Shown piece by piece: positions 48,755 through 60,957 of a DNA stretch of 64,000 nucleotides (position 1 is the first letter of the stretch; each line of letters begins with the position of its first letter). Source of the DNA: Paragonimus skrjabini miyazakii (Eukaryota > Platyhelminthes > Trematoda > Plagiorchiida > Troglotrematidae); NCBI GenBank assembly GCA_014338405.1, contig JTDE01001313.1, positions 18,268-82,267 on the forward strand, given 5' to 3'. The notes beneath the pieces were generated by a model, which was not told the DNA's origin, did not search any database, and worked only from the letters and a program-made list of their open reading frames with translations. The position numbers were made by a program, and so were the translations under genes.

Positions 48755-50058
48755 AATAGCTGTGCACCTATATTGAGAACAATCAGATTGATGTCGGAAT
48801 TTCGGTGGAAAAATTGAAAGAACTATTGTTGCTTTGCACCTAAAGTGTTCCATTTCAATTTGATGGAGAGTTATACAGGCAGAAAGATGGAGTAGCAATG
48901 GGTTCACCTCTATGTCCGCTACTCGCAGATATATTTATGGCCAAACTAGAGACTACTGAACTCAGTCACATAGTAACTAAGTGCAAGCTCTACAAGCGGT
49001 ATGTGGATGATATTTTTTGCCTTCTTCCAAACGATGATGATCTCCAGGTCATACTGGATGAGTTCAACAAAGCGCACCCGAATATAAAGTTCACTGTAGA
49101 GCTAGAACATGACAACAGACTCTCTTTCCTAGATGTCGCGTTGCTTCGTCAATCAGAGGGAACGATTCAAAGATCGATTCATAGAAAAAAGACGTGGACG
49201 GGTCAATACACATTTTCACGGTTTTTTCCCGCTGAAGTACGGAAGAAATTTCGTACGTTGTCTGTTGAACAGAGCGCAAAAGATCCGGACACTCTCCAGG
49301 AGGAAGTAAGACATATTTGAGAAGCTCTCATTGGAAATGGATACCCTGAGTGATTCATAAACAAAAATCTGCATTCCGGCACGAAATGTGAACTCGTCCA
49401 TACAGCAGAGAAAAAGCTGGTTTTCATATGTCTCTCTTATAGAGGTGAGGTTAACGGTGAAATGGTTAGTCGTAGACTTTCAAACGCGGTCGAGAGTGCC
49501 TACCCTGCAGCGAGACTTATCGTGTCGTTCGACACCTGCCAGGTACTGGTGCTACGCCTTAAGGATAGTTTGCCCAAGTTCTCTTCGTCTTTCTGTATCT
49601 ACTCTCTTACCTGTTGTTGTCAAGCCGGTTACGTTGGGAGGACCACAAGGCGGCTATCGGAAAGGATTCGTGAACACCTACCGAAGTGGCTTCGCAACGG
49701 ATCGAGAAAGCCTATTTCCAGTGCGATTGGTTCCCATTTACTTGAAACTGGCCATCAAATAAATCTGGATGAAGCGTTCCGAGTAATCTACAAGGTTCGT
49801 CAATCCTGTTCCAGAGCTGTCAGAGTGCGATTGTTATCAACGGCCGAGGCTATTGCTATCAGACTCCACAACCCCTGCCTATGGGCCCAAAAACAATTCG
49901 TACAAACCCTCCACCTCCCCTGGCTAATCATTCCACATCCACTTGAAACCCGCGCAAGCGTGAACCACTCGACGCTGATGAACGCATGTCTCACGACAGG
50001 CCCGTGTAACACTCCAACACATTCACCAACATTCCCACCCTCCCCCAGTAGACTGTGA
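48755..50058 (+). mobile_element. Penelope-like element: reverse transcriptase and GIY-YIG endonuclease
   Basis: A single frame runs from about 48755 to the stop at 50056-50058 with only three in-frame stops (48841, 49318, 49351). In order: YIENNQIDVGISVEKLKELL, then FDGELYRQKDGVAMGSPLCP, ADIFMAKLE, and KRYVDDIFC with the YxDD catalytic motif. RLSFLDVALL and the GQYTFSRFFP thumb segment follow. After the stops comes NAVESAYPAARL and the GIY-YIG domain CQAGYVGRTTRRLSERIREHLPKW. The end is RLHNPCLWAQKQFVQTLHLPW and a proline-rich tail. This domain order is diagnostic of Penelope-like elements. The N-terminal part is missing. The near-open frame suggests a fairly recent insertion. Confidence 0.92.
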
Positions 50059-50150
50059 TCCGTACCACTCCTGTGATTTTTTTGATGACCTATTTGACAC
50101 GTTATAATTTTCATGTATAATTCGCACTTACCCTATGTATTTGTAATAGC

Positions 50151-50184
50151 CTGATGAGAATTGCCGAAAACAGCTGTTTGCACA
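50151..50184 (+). ncRNA. Hammerhead-like core after Penelope-like element
   Basis: About 93 bases after the element's stop: CTGATGA, GAATTGCC, GAAA, then AC-AGCT-GT. Stem III can form around AGCU. Stem II has only its closing G-C pair and stem I two pairs, so this is a degenerate hammerhead. Penelope-like elements of other animals are known to carry hammerheads with very short stem III. Confidence 0.5.
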
Positions 50185-53100
50185 TGGCCAGTAAGCACTG
50201 TTTTTCTTCGTCGGAAAGGTCCATTCAGCATATATCCCCCTCATATCTTTAAATCGAACCCACCATCTTCAAATATCGTAACCGACGCCTATCATAAGCC
50301 AGGATTTATCAGTATACGCTGATCACCCAAAGTGTAACTGCGCACTGCATACGTACGGATAGCCCCAACTGGGACATTTTCACTTCGTTCCTTTCAAACG
50401 ACATGCTCGGTCGCACGTTCTGTCTGCGGTTGCGTACTTTTCGTTATTTGTTGATCAGTATCAGGATTATTGCTGGATGACGTCTGAATCCATCATACAT
50501 CACGTAACACGCGCTTGCTTGATCTGGCCTATCGGTGAGTACGCTGAGTAGAAGGAATCATCGAATCACAAGTGACTTACAGTCACATGTAACCAGTAGA
50601 AAACATAAGTGGTATACCCCTCGTGGAAACATTTTGTGACCAACTCGTCTGATAGCAATATCCTTTCTATTATCAAGCCGAAGGCATTTTTTTGGCAACA
50701 ACCAAACAGATATTGGGTGATAATAAGTTAAGGTTGATTGGAATTGTATAGGGAAATACAAAGGGTAACGCAGTTAAATTACGTTGGTAATTTATGTGCC
50801 GTAATTTTGTATGTTGATGGGACATACATATTGAAACCTGAATTCATCTACGCTCGCTTTAAATAAACCACCAATTCGACCATCTCACAAGCTACCAAAA
50901 CCTCTGGAGTGTTCGTGCTTGAGATTGAGATTCCGAACCGACTAGTTCAAAGCCTTACTCCTTCAAAAATGTACCTACTCTGTCCTGATATTCCACGTAT
51001 TCGTTAGAGCATTGTTCTACTGAGAAATTACAGTCGCTTGCCAGTTTGGATAAAAACGAACAACGGGAAGTGTATCAACATCCCTAAACATGTCATTATC
51101 TTAATTAACATCCACTATGGACAATTCACTCAAACCAAACTATCCAGCTGTACGATTAACGAATGTCCATCGTTAGTGTCAGGTGATAATGTCAGTAATG
51201 TTGTGATCCAAGAACGCGGATGGCACAAGGGTTGTTTATTCGACAAAACAATACATGGGTTAAGCGTTTAAACAAGACCGGAAACAAAACCACTCATTTG
51301 CACGCGGTTTCCGGCCACAGACCGTCTCGGTTGCCGCAGACGTCAATGCTTAGTTCCATTAAGTAGCAGGGACCATTATGGGCGATGCTGCACTCTGATG
51401 TTCCTTCCTGCATTTTTCCTGCGGCTTGTACCATGTCAAAATATACGCTCCGGTCCTACTACTGAATAGCAGCGGTATGAGTAGTATGTTACGATCGCTC
51501 ATCTTCACTGCAGTAGTATAGTAATGGCCAAAGTCCCGTCCAAATTGTTTTCCTTCTCACTACCGAAACAGGATGATTGTTAACCCAAGTAACATTAATT
51601 TCTGTCCATCTTCGTGTCTGTCACGATATGGTTTTTTTTAACCACGGAGTTCTGTTTAGAGATTAGAAATGATAATAAGAATTGTTCGTTTTTGATCTTT
51701 GTACGTGATTCCAACGGGGACTAAACAGAAAGCAACCAACTGGTATATATTTCTAAATTAGTTGGAAAAGAGAAGGGCAATTCAATTCACTTGTAATGTT
51801 TAAACAGAATGAAAGGACAAGAATGCTGAAAAAACCCATCGAAGTGCAACTTTTAAGAAACTGAATTACTTTCTGGAATCGAAGTCTTACTCGTTTCATG
51901 TAATCGATTCTGTTATAAGTTACAAAAAGCATTAAGTAGGCAAGCGGTTGAATAGCTCGTTCATAAAGATGTGCAACCCTCTATGCACACTCCAATGGAA
52001 TGATATCAAACCTGGATCGGCACCCACAATAATGAACGAACCGGTAAAGGTACGCGCAAAACATGCATGCAGAAAATTGACGACAATCGCTTGGATCCTT
52101 GAGAATTACATTTTCCTCGGTCATATTGGAATGTGTCGCACCTTCACACAATTTCAGAGAATCACTATTTACTGCACTGGAAGTTGTTCGCACTATTCTT
52201 CGTTTACTTATGTGTGAAGAACTTGTTTGTCATCACCTTCGCGACCTGTTTATCTTCTCAAACAGCACATGACAGCATCTATATACCTTTTCCGCAGCTT
52301 TTTGATCAGCCTTCGTATGTTTAGTTGCATTTGTTGGAACTCGGGAGTCTTCCTGTTTTCCAAACTGATCAGTTCACCACCTCGTGGCATGACACGAACA
52401 GAGCTAGTACAAAGTAGTGTTATTTGTTAAGCCTCCCCGCAACAAAGTCAAACCGAAGACTGGGCTATGAACAAGACCTGTTCTAGTAAAAATTCAGTTC
52501 ACATTGTTAATTATTCACCGAATACGTTTATTTTCACTCACTGTTGCTTTCCTAATCTTGCTTGTTGATCCAGCGGTGTTGTTCGATTTCCTTTCGATTT
52601 GCATGTTTTGATTGGTTGAATAGTGTTATCTGTCGTGTTCGGTCACATCACTTTTGGGTCGTTATATTGTTGCATTTTGCGTGGTCCACATTCGTGTCTG
52701 CTTAAGTCAAGCATTGTTTCAGTCACAGTTACATTAGTCTCATGATTCAGCAACAGTAATATCGAATTGGCAATAGTGTGGAGCTGGATTGTGAAACACC
52801 TGATGTCTCTGTGAGAAGTTAACCTTGGGTGTACTTTTTAATTGAGCTAACCATTTTGGCACTAACCGTACTAAGCACTTCTGCTAACAACGGTTATAGT
52901 TGTTCCAACTGAACAAACAGAAATTCATACTGTCTCATTTGCAACAAAAGTGAGTACAGAACGGTGGTACACAACACGTTAAGCCTATCGTCAAAGCCTC
53001 ATTTTGTGTACTATTAAAACTTTTGTCAAAAAAATTGAACGCAAACTCATCCACATGCGAGATAGTGTTCTTATCCAACAGTATTGGATTGAAGTTTGTG

Positions 53101-54743
53101 GCGGTCTGCTCCCTAGTTTTCCGGAGTTTATCTAAGACTATGTATTGAAGATTTGTTCCGACACAATATTCGAATTATCTACTACGAGTTTGAGCTCAGC
53201 GTGTATGAGAGCAAGAATATTTGATTTTAACTGCGATTTTTGCAGGTATCATTCGGCAAAAATTGCCAACTTGCAAGACGATAGCTTTGATTCATTTGAT
53301 CACTTGACTTTAAACTGATTTCGAGTAGAAACACTATTCACAAAGAACCTTCCCATGAGATCAATATCGACACAGTCTCTCATCTATTTGCACCTCAGGT
53401 GAACAATGCGCTTCAATCTCTCAATAGTCATTTTGAGAAGAGTGACAAGTAGAAAGCCTCATTGTCCCCGTCTGTGTTTGAATAACGCAAAACCTGTTGA
53501 GTCGATGCAGACAAGAGTCAAATAGCTTCAACGCGATACGAATGTGACTAATCTCTAGATGATTGGCACATATGTTGGGTAAGCTGTATGTGATGGGTAT
53601 GCAAAACGTCCCGAAAATTTAGAACTCACTCATTCAGTCAGTCGTACTGATGTCATCTGCAGATTTGTATCAGCCTCCAGTTCTGAATGACCAATGTTCC
53701 CAAGAGTGCCTATAGATATTGGATGAAAGTTGCCAGTAGCATTCAACTCGAAAAATTACGGAACTTTCTATAATATCGAGTATCCCTTAATATGGACTTT
53801 GAACGGTTACGTTTACAAAGGCATCACTCCTCTTCTCGTCTTGGCTAGTTTACCATGCGGCGATCAGAGTTGCCGCGCGTACCTAATTTAATGAATCTTG
53901 TATATCGCGTTAGGAATGAGCGGGTGTACATGTTTATAGGTTATTTCAAAATTCTCTTCTGCGCTATGTCAATGTGTTTGAGAGATCATCTGCAACTTAA
54001 CGAATACGGATCTTGTGTCCAGTTAATATCCATCCAAAACTGAAGTTTTAATTTTTTTTCAGATTCAGATCAATTTTTTTGATGCACGATATAAACAATC
54101 TACTCTAGTTTCCTCCTACTGAGTGTTTTGCCAGTAGCTACATTATTCGTGTCAAAACTAACGCTTTTAACTGCAAACTCCCAAGTATTACTCTCAATGT
54201 ACACTTTAATAGAGGTGGTTTCTTGGGTCACTAGTGTATTAGATAAAGTAAATCTGAGAATTTGTCTTGGGGTTGTGTACTCATTTCTCCTCAGTGCAAA
54301 TGTTCCCTGGTTTGTGTCAACTCTATTTCATTCACAAGTTAATCGCTTCTATTCCACGAAAGTTTAATTTGTCTGACTGATTTTCAAGTCAAACTACCGC
54401 AACCTTTCAGACGAACAAACTGAATGATTGCAGAACGCAGAGGACATACACGCGTTCTACCAACGGAACGCTTTGTAACTGAGAAAGATTAAGTACGCCC
54501 CACGCATCTTGTTGAACGCATTGGCGAAAACTCAAATAATCGATTATGACAGTGCGCTACAGAAAAGCCGCATGGTTTGTGGCGAAAGGATGTACATAGA
54601 GACCGTGGCGATCAGTTAGTTCCATTCACTCAGTGAACTCGTAAGCATACGCAAACAGAAGAGACAGTGTCAGAGTCTGATGGCCGAATGTTATATAATT
54701 AACTGGAATTTCATCGAACAGAGACTAGATTAGTCTTCAGTCC

Positions 54744-54745
<2 letters not shown>

Positions 54746-54785
<40 letters not shown>
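54746..54785. repeat. (TA)n microsatellite
   Basis: 40 bases of alternating T and A. Confidence 0.97.
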
Positions 54786-54787
<2 letters not shown>

Positions 54788-55389
54788 GTGCATGTGAGAA
54801 GCTAGAATTAACCGCCAAGTCATCCAACACACATAGTTGTTTATGGTGAACAGATGCACCCCATTGACCTTGAGTGTCGCGGCTCCTCATCCAGCTCACA
54901 TAGACTGAATAAATACTATCCCTGATTTTTGTCGCTTGAATGACTTGCGCTGTTCATCCTTCGTAAAGTTCTGTTTATTTTCGTTACTTGTGCACATTTC
55001 GAACCAAAACAAAGGATACTCATAAACTCAAAACTGGCAAATTTACGACCTTTGACATATCTCAGACAGCATCCAATCTGTCGGAACGCACAAGCTTGTA
55101 CGATTTAATGCTACCATCAACTGTGCCGTTTCACTCATATAGCTGTTCAGTGACCAACCGAAAATGGCTAACAGTGTTTTGTGCCTATTATTCTATTGTC
55201 ACCACCTAAGAAAGCTCCTCGTTCGAACTGTTCGGAATGCACGTAACAGGTGCGTAATCCCTGATTGTGGAATGGAGTACTGGTTATCGATCCACATACT
55301 GAACGAACTGATGTCTTTGAGATTTCATTCTCGTACGTTTCAAACAGAGTACCCCAGGTGTCTCTGTTCGGTTCAGTTGAAATGAACCC

Positions 55390-55406
55390 ATCATCATCAT
55401 CATCAT
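55390..55406. repeat. (ATC)n repeat
   Basis: Five to six CAT/ATC triplets. Confidence 0.85.
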
Positions 55407-55756
55407 TTACTATTTACGACACGATTGCCGTAAACGGTCTGCGCATTAAGGCGAAGTTACTGCATTGATAACTACTTATTAGTAACTCACAAGAATTGAA
55501 ATATCTGGCTCCTTGCAAGTAACCAGGACTACTGTTCGAAAGTTTAGAACCAGTTGGTAGTTTCGATTCACCATGATAAACCTTGTTCCTATGGTAACCA
55601 AATGGTGTGTAGTGGACAACTACCTTCTCTTCTTGAAACGACCAGGCAATGTGAGCACTACCTGTAAGAAATATGACTAAACCTACACAACTGATAACTT
55701 GTTCATGTAAAATCTGAGGTATATACAAGGTTTGAAATAAACTATATGTGTATGTG

Positions 55757-56560
55757 ATAAACTGAATAGGGAGTTTGGCTGTGACATAGCTCCCGTTGAC
55801 ACCTTGGTTGAGTCTATTTGTCAGCCGTTCTGCAGCACTGTCATCTTCGAATGATACTCAAATAAACACACGCTTCTTTATCATGTCTTGCACTTCAGGT
55901 TTAGGTGACGTTCCGATCACAATTTTGGTGATGTGTCGTTACGGGTAGCCGTTATTATGGAGTACGTTCTCTACTAATTCGAGCTCACTGTCTAGCGAAT
56001 CCGATGAAAAAATTCCATATGGTCTGCAAGTCAGACAACGCACCAGATTACTTTTTTGTTCAACGGGTACGAAACTGTGATAGTTTGCATACTGACCTGT
56101 CTCGGTATTCTTTCGGTGTATTCTACGTTGAACAGTGCCGCCTATTCTTCAGTTTAAATGAACATTTAGGAGGGGCATTTGACTTTCTGTCTCTACCTCA
56201 AAGGTAAATTTTACTGACTAGTGGGCGCGATTGTGTTTGTCGATTACTGTATTAGTATCTGGGATAATGATAATAGATATATCGTCCAGGTATCGATGAT
56301 ACTTATTAAACCGGCTGATGCCGGGTTGAAGCATGATGTATTCAAGCTTCCTCATAAATATATCGACCAGGAGGGGTAAGAGTGGGGAACCCATTGCTAA
56401 ACTGTCTGTCGATATAACACACCGTTGAAAATCAAATGTATGTCACAACCAAAGCTCTTTCAATCTTAACACTGGTATCCCTAAAACCAGTCCGATCTCG
56501 AATAAGCAATCAAAAATAAAAATTAACGGTTTCTAGGAACTGCATGTTGGTGAATAATGA
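55757..56560 (-). mobile_element. Penelope-like element fragment (reverse transcriptase palm to connector)
   Basis: On the minus strand: FDFQRCVIS, AMGSPLLPLLVDIFMRKLEY, then KYHRYLDDISI with the YxDD motif. The thumb follows (RRIHRKNTETGQ), then the connector up to 55757. No GIY-YIG domain is present. The last 410 bases are repeated in reverse at 56700-57106. Confidence 0.82.
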
Positions 56561-57106
56561 CACTACGTACAATGGAGATTATTTCCGTTAATTTGCATTG
56601 CCTTCCTATATGTATTCAACGAATCCAAACCTTTCAAGTAGACTAAGCCGGGTAGTCGCTTTCATAATGGGTTCAAGCAGAATCATCAGTCACTTCGCCT
56701 GCGTTCATTTAAACCGAAGAATAAACAGCACTGTTCAACGCAGAATACACCGAAAGAATACCGAGACAGGTCAGTATGCAAACTTTCATGGTTTCGTACC
56801 TGTTGAACAAAAAAGTAATCTGGTGCGTTGTCTGACTTGCAGACCATATGGAATTTTTTCATCGGATTCGCTAGACAGTGAGCTCGAATTAGTAGAGAAC
56901 GTACTCCATAATAACGGCTACCCGTAACGACACATCACCAAAATTGTGATCGGAACGTCACCTAAACCTGAAGTGCAAGACATGATAAAGAAGCGTGTGT
57001 TTATTTGAGTATCATTCGAAGATGACAGTGCTGCAGAACGGCTAACAAACAGACCCAACCAGGGTGTCAACGGGACCTATATCACAGCTGAACTCCCTAT
57101 CAAGTT
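55757..57106. repeat. Long inverted repeat of Penelope-like sequence
   Basis: Arms at about 55757-56167 and 56700-57106 are near-identical in reverse complement, with a loop of roughly 530 bases that includes the rest of the minus-strand fragment. Sampled stretches (for example the segment around GGTGACGTTCCGATCAC) match without gaps. Confidence 0.88.
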
Positions 57107-57410
57107 CACTACATCCCTAGCTCCCCGGTTTTATAACAAAGGTAGACTGACACTTCTGACGTAATCTATGTATATTTGTACTTTACATGTTCATGTGGAG
57201 TAAGTTATATTGATCGAATGTCAAGACACATTCTTAACCGAATCCAGGGTCGTCATCCACGGTGGTTGGGATACGGAGAAACAAGATCGGTCAGCAGTGC
57301 TATCCTAGCTCTTCCGGTTGAAAGTTTGCGCGAGGTGAACACTGATCAAGCCTTCCAAGTGGCCATCCGAATGCGAGCACTTTGTACTACTGAGACTATC
57401 TGAATCAGGT
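56690..57410 (+). mobile_element. Penelope-like element fragment (thumb, connector, GIY-YIG)
   Basis: It reads QRRIHRKNTETGQYANFHGFVP, ELELVENVLHNNGYP, then in other frames FEDDSAAERLTNR, and FTCSCGVSYIDRMSRHILNRIQ as a GIY-YIG domain in which the G of YxGR is D. HPRWLGYGETRSVSSAI and a shortened C-terminus follow. Its 5' part is the inverted partner of 55757-56167. Confidence 0.82.
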
Positions 57411-58088
57411 CGCTTGATCAGATATGATGTCTGAAAATTTTATGGATGCGTCTTTAACTTTTTTATGCAATAGATAGTAGTTTGCTATAGTGTACTTCGT
57501 TTTCGCTGCAAGAGCTTCAAGGTTCAACAATCTGGGATATCACGAACTTTCTCACGAGCTTCATCACAATCTCTCTATACTGACAAGGATCAAAAATTGG
57601 CCGTGATATGAGAAATGTGCACAAACATACAGATGATAAAAGCTGTCTACTGGTCAGTTAACACATTTCCAGCTTATTATTGATTGGCATTTGTTGTTAA
57701 ATCCCCGATTATAATTACGCACATTTAACAGTGTCATAAATCTGAAGCTATGGATCCTGTGTAGTTATTTTAGTAAACTTGTCCTTCAGTTCGTCGGAGC
57801 AATTCAGTTCGAATTAAATTCAGTTATATATTTTGTTAGTTAATTCCAATAACTCAACGCCTCCACTTCCTTACGGTGCGCTTACGACAGTTGTATCAAA
57901 GGTTCAATAGCACGGCTCAGAAGAAAGTCACAATGCAGAAAACGAGTTATGTGACTAATCGTCTAATCCAATGAATGGGCATAGTTCAGACCTAACTGAA
58001 CGTCCGATTTTATTATCCTGTTGGTATATGCATATTAAAACACTGAGTTCCCTTGATCCAGTTCACAGTAACGATAGAAAACATACGC
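57411..58088. other. No gene recognised
   Basis: The 3' tail of the plus-strand Penelope-like copy probably decays into this stretch; no hammerhead core was seen after it. Confidence 0.4.
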
Positions 58089-58127
58089 CGCGAGATTTTA
58101 ACATTTCGTTTATTCTCTTCAGTCACG
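58089..58127 (-). ncRNA. Hammerhead-like fold after Penelope-like element
   Basis: On the minus strand: CGTGA, CTGAAGA, GAATAAAC, GAAA, TGTTAAAAT, C, TCGCG. Stem I is five pairs (CGUGA with UCGCG, one GU). CUGAAGA fits CUGANGA, and the triplet is AUC. Stem II is weak (one pair) and stem III short. It lies about 90 bases after the stop of the element at 58218. Confidence 0.55.
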
Positions 58128-58217
58128 AACGTAACACATTGGAATATATAAGACATGCGGATAACAACAACTATAAAAACAATCAATGATTGGGTTTACA
58201 AAAGACAAGGACTGTTA

Positions 58218-59050
58218 TCAGTTCCAGGGCAGACAAACTGTGTGATTCAACAGTTTATGCACACACAGGACCGGACGGCGAGTATTGATTAACATAGCTT
58301 CGGAGAAGGCAAACAACTTCGGATTCCGATTATACAACGAATTGGCGGGGTCAACAACGTGACCTGTTTCCATTATATGCTTTGCTGTGAATGAGGTCGA
58401 ATTTCGTCTCACTCGCTCTGTTGCCATTGCCAGCTGCGTCATGGCGCGCACCAACCACTTAGGCATATTTTTAGATGAGACCCAACTGTGAAAAGTCAGC
58501 GCTTCGGATGGATTCGAACCAGCGACAGAAACACCATACCTCAACGCGGCAAGCGCTCTACCAGCCGCTCTACGAAGCCAAGCCAGGTGCTCGGAAATTT
58601 CACATTTGGACTCGGTTACCCATCTGGCCCACTTTTCACAGTTGGGTCTCATCTAAAATCATAAATTTGCCACACTACTCATTTGTATTACTTAAGCATA
58701 TGTTCAGCCATTCGTTGTCGTAGGCACCGATCTGTTCTGCCGATATAGTCGTCACCGCAACTGCAAGTGAACTGATAGATTACATGTGAGACAGAACATT
58801 TCGGTAGGACACGGTTGTGAATAAGCTGAGCGACACTCCTAGCTGTGAGTAGCAAGCGCAATTCAGCCACCGGGTACGTACGAGTCAGTGCAGACTGTAA
58901 TTTTTGAATTACATCAGTTGTGATATGATCACCTTTGAAAGGAGGGTTCAAAAAGACCTGCTTCTTAGGGACCGTACTCACGGCAGTCTTGATCAGTCTT
59001 TTCTGGCTGTGAACATCGATCAACTTCTCAGGATAGCCATTCGCGTGAGA
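58218..59050 (-). mobile_element. Penelope-like element 3' part, split by an insertion
   Basis: On the minus strand from about 59045: NGYPEKLIDVHSQ, FLNPPFKGDHITTDVIQKLQ (connector), then YQFTCSCGDDYIGRTDRCLRQRMAEHMLK (GIY-YIG start). After the insertion at 58469-58658 comes NMPKWLVRAMTQ, TGHVVDPANSLY and RRPVLCVHKLLNHTVCLPW, ending at 58218. The reverse-transcriptase half is missing. Apart from the insertion and a stop just before it, the frame is well kept. Confidence 0.87.
58469..58658 (-). mobile_element. tRNA-derived SINE-like insertion with 28 bp perfect inverted ends
   Basis: The 190-base unit has perfect inverted ends at 58469-58496 and 58631-58658 (inner part GACCCAACTGTGAAAAGT). 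Read on the minus strand, the middle looks like a tRNA: acceptor GCTTCG, A-box TAGAGCGGCTGGTAGAGCG, B-box GGTTCGAATCC, then CGAAGC pairing with the acceptor. It sits inside the GIY-YIG domain of a Penelope-like element. Diverged relatives are at 7493, 27631, 59301 and 59596. Confidence 0.8.
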
Positions 59051-59300
59051 ACATGTTCGGTAGCTTTAGGAAGAAAACACTAACCAGGGCACTACCGAGA
59101 ACCAGCTCCTAAGTTAACAAGCCCCTCACGATTGTACATTTAGTTCTTTGGCTTACGGTCACCGATGATACCGCCCTTAAATGGCTCCAGAAGTGAAAGG
59201 AACCGGTCTAGATTGTAATCTGAACTCAAAGCTTTGTTCATGTATGTTTGATCCTATTCTGTTATGTCCTAAATCCACGCCGTAGAATTCTCTCAATCAA
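59051..59300. other. No gene recognised
   Basis: Junction of the 5'-truncated Penelope-like copy with unique sequence. Confidence 0.35.
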
Positions 59301-59460
59301 TTTTAAAGACTCTGATCTCTGCCTGAATTCCAATCAGCGACAGAAACAACATGGCCAAAGCAACAATCTCTCAAGTAGCTGAGCCACGAGGCCACACCGG
59401 GAGCTCTGAACCTTCGCATTCGGACTCAATCACGCATTCGTCCCACTTTCCTACATGGAA
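59301..59460 (-). mobile_element. tRNA-derived SINE remnant
   Basis: It shares CAGCGACAGAAACA, GTAGCTGAGCCACGAGGCCA, GGGAGCTC and the GGACTC...CCCACTTT end with the 58469-58658 unit, but the inverted ends are worn. Confidence 0.62.
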
Positions 59461-59595
59461 TCTACCAGCTGATCCAAAGGCTCGATTGATCAAACGGGGT
59501 TTCTCAAACAGTTCTTAGTGGAATCCATCAACGCTACCGCTGAGCATTTAAACCGTTTTGGTAGTAAATAGTTCGACAGATTTGCTGAGTTAAAA

Positions 59596-59638
59596 GAGAT
59601 CCAATTTTGCAAAACTCTGGGCTTCGGCTGGATTCGGT
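59596..59638 (-). mobile_element. SINE end fragment
   Basis: GATCCAATTTTGCAAAACTCTGG followed by GCTTCGGCTGGATTCGG matches one end and the B-box side of the same family. Confidence 0.45.
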
Positions 59639-60916
59639 ATTTTTGTCTACAGACGAACATTGTCGGCAAGGGGCCATACGTTATGTGTATCCGGTTTCTG
59701 AGTTGCATGAGTAGGTACTGAACTCAACAATTTAATGCAAAACCAGTCAACTCCTCTCAAAGGGACGTGACACAATGAATGACAATTTGTGGAATATACG
59801 AGTGGAAAACTACTGGGACCTGGATCAAAGACACAATATCGTCCGAAACTAGAATCCGAGGCTGATGAACAAATTTGAAAAATGTCTACTGTCACAGAGT
59901 GAACCTTCGCATTTTGCAGGCTAAACGACATGTTCACTCGCTCCTGGCAATTTAGGGTAATTCACTCTGTAACGCGTATTCGACCATTCCAGTAACGCTT
60001 ATTCAGACGGTCGAGTTAACGGGACTATCTTCCAAGTCCAAAAACAACAGAAAAGGCGATCGAAATGGTTGGAGTTTATACGGTACTGTTTAATAAAAAA
60101 TTACAACAAAGGTACTATCTCACGTTGAATGTCAGTCAGTCGAGTACACAAATTATCCAGCAAAGGAGTTCAAAATGGGGCAGCCAAGCACGTGTTCACA
60201 AATAACCACCAGTAAACGGGAAATGACCTCATTGAAACAATCGGGTACAGATGAAGATGAGAACGTATCAAACAACACGAAGAAGGAAGTTTTTAACAGA
60301 TAGACAATGGTAGTCATAAAAAGAGAGAAAGTAAACATATCATATGCAGTTATAGCACAAAATTCATTAGGATCGTTTATTGCACATAGCAAAGACAAAT
60401 AAAAGCACATTAAGGATCGGCTTTCTACAAACAAACCAGACTACTCATTAGAAACCAGACATACTTCAAAGGGTTCATCGTTCCGCATCATACCAGACAA
60501 AAGTCGACAAATGTATCAGACGAACTTCAACGGATCTAACACCACAATTTCAGTATTTTTTCACCGTTCTAATATACAATTTCATGGGTTTAAATAGGAG
60601 AGGGTGAAAGTCCTTGCTAATGCACTTCTGTATCTGTATTGATCAGGAATGGCTTGCACTGAACGTTTTATAAATGCAAAGAAAACGCGAATCCAAGTTA
60701 ATGAAAAGTAATTTCGATGAAACAGATGTGTATTCATGTTACCGAGGAATAATTCAACAGACCAAAACAATATTCCATTCTGTTGATGTGGTTTTGAGAG
60801 ACATTAAAAACCCAATGCTTCACGAAAAGATTATCATTTATTTAGGCTCAACAAAGTAGGAATATTGCAACACTGGAGTTCCATTGACCATCCCATCACA
60901 GCAAAAAGAAGACCTG
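59639..60916. other. No gene recognised
   Basis: Short frames only. Confidence 0.4.
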
Positions 60917-60957
60917 TTGCGATATGCTAACATTTCGTTTGCTCTCATCACTCGCAA
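60917..60957 (-). ncRNA. Hammerhead-like fold, second copy
   Basis: On the minus strand: TTGCGA, GTGATGA, GAGCAAAC, GAAA, TG-TTAG-CAT, A, TCGCAA. Stem I is six perfect pairs. Stem III is three pairs with loop UUAG. The triplet is AUA. The C of CUGANGA is G, which should stop catalysis. Stem II is weak, as in the 58.1 kb copy. Confidence 0.55.

Larger units (their letters stand above)
50185..55756. other. No gene recognised
   Basis: Short frames only. A TA repeat is at 54746-54785 and an ATC repeat at 55390-55406. Nothing else could be supported. Confidence 0.4.

Noticed and set aside
58218..58652. Single 144-codon minus-strand protein
   Set aside because: The frame fuses SINE sequence to the Penelope-like C-terminus; it is an insertion product, not a gene.
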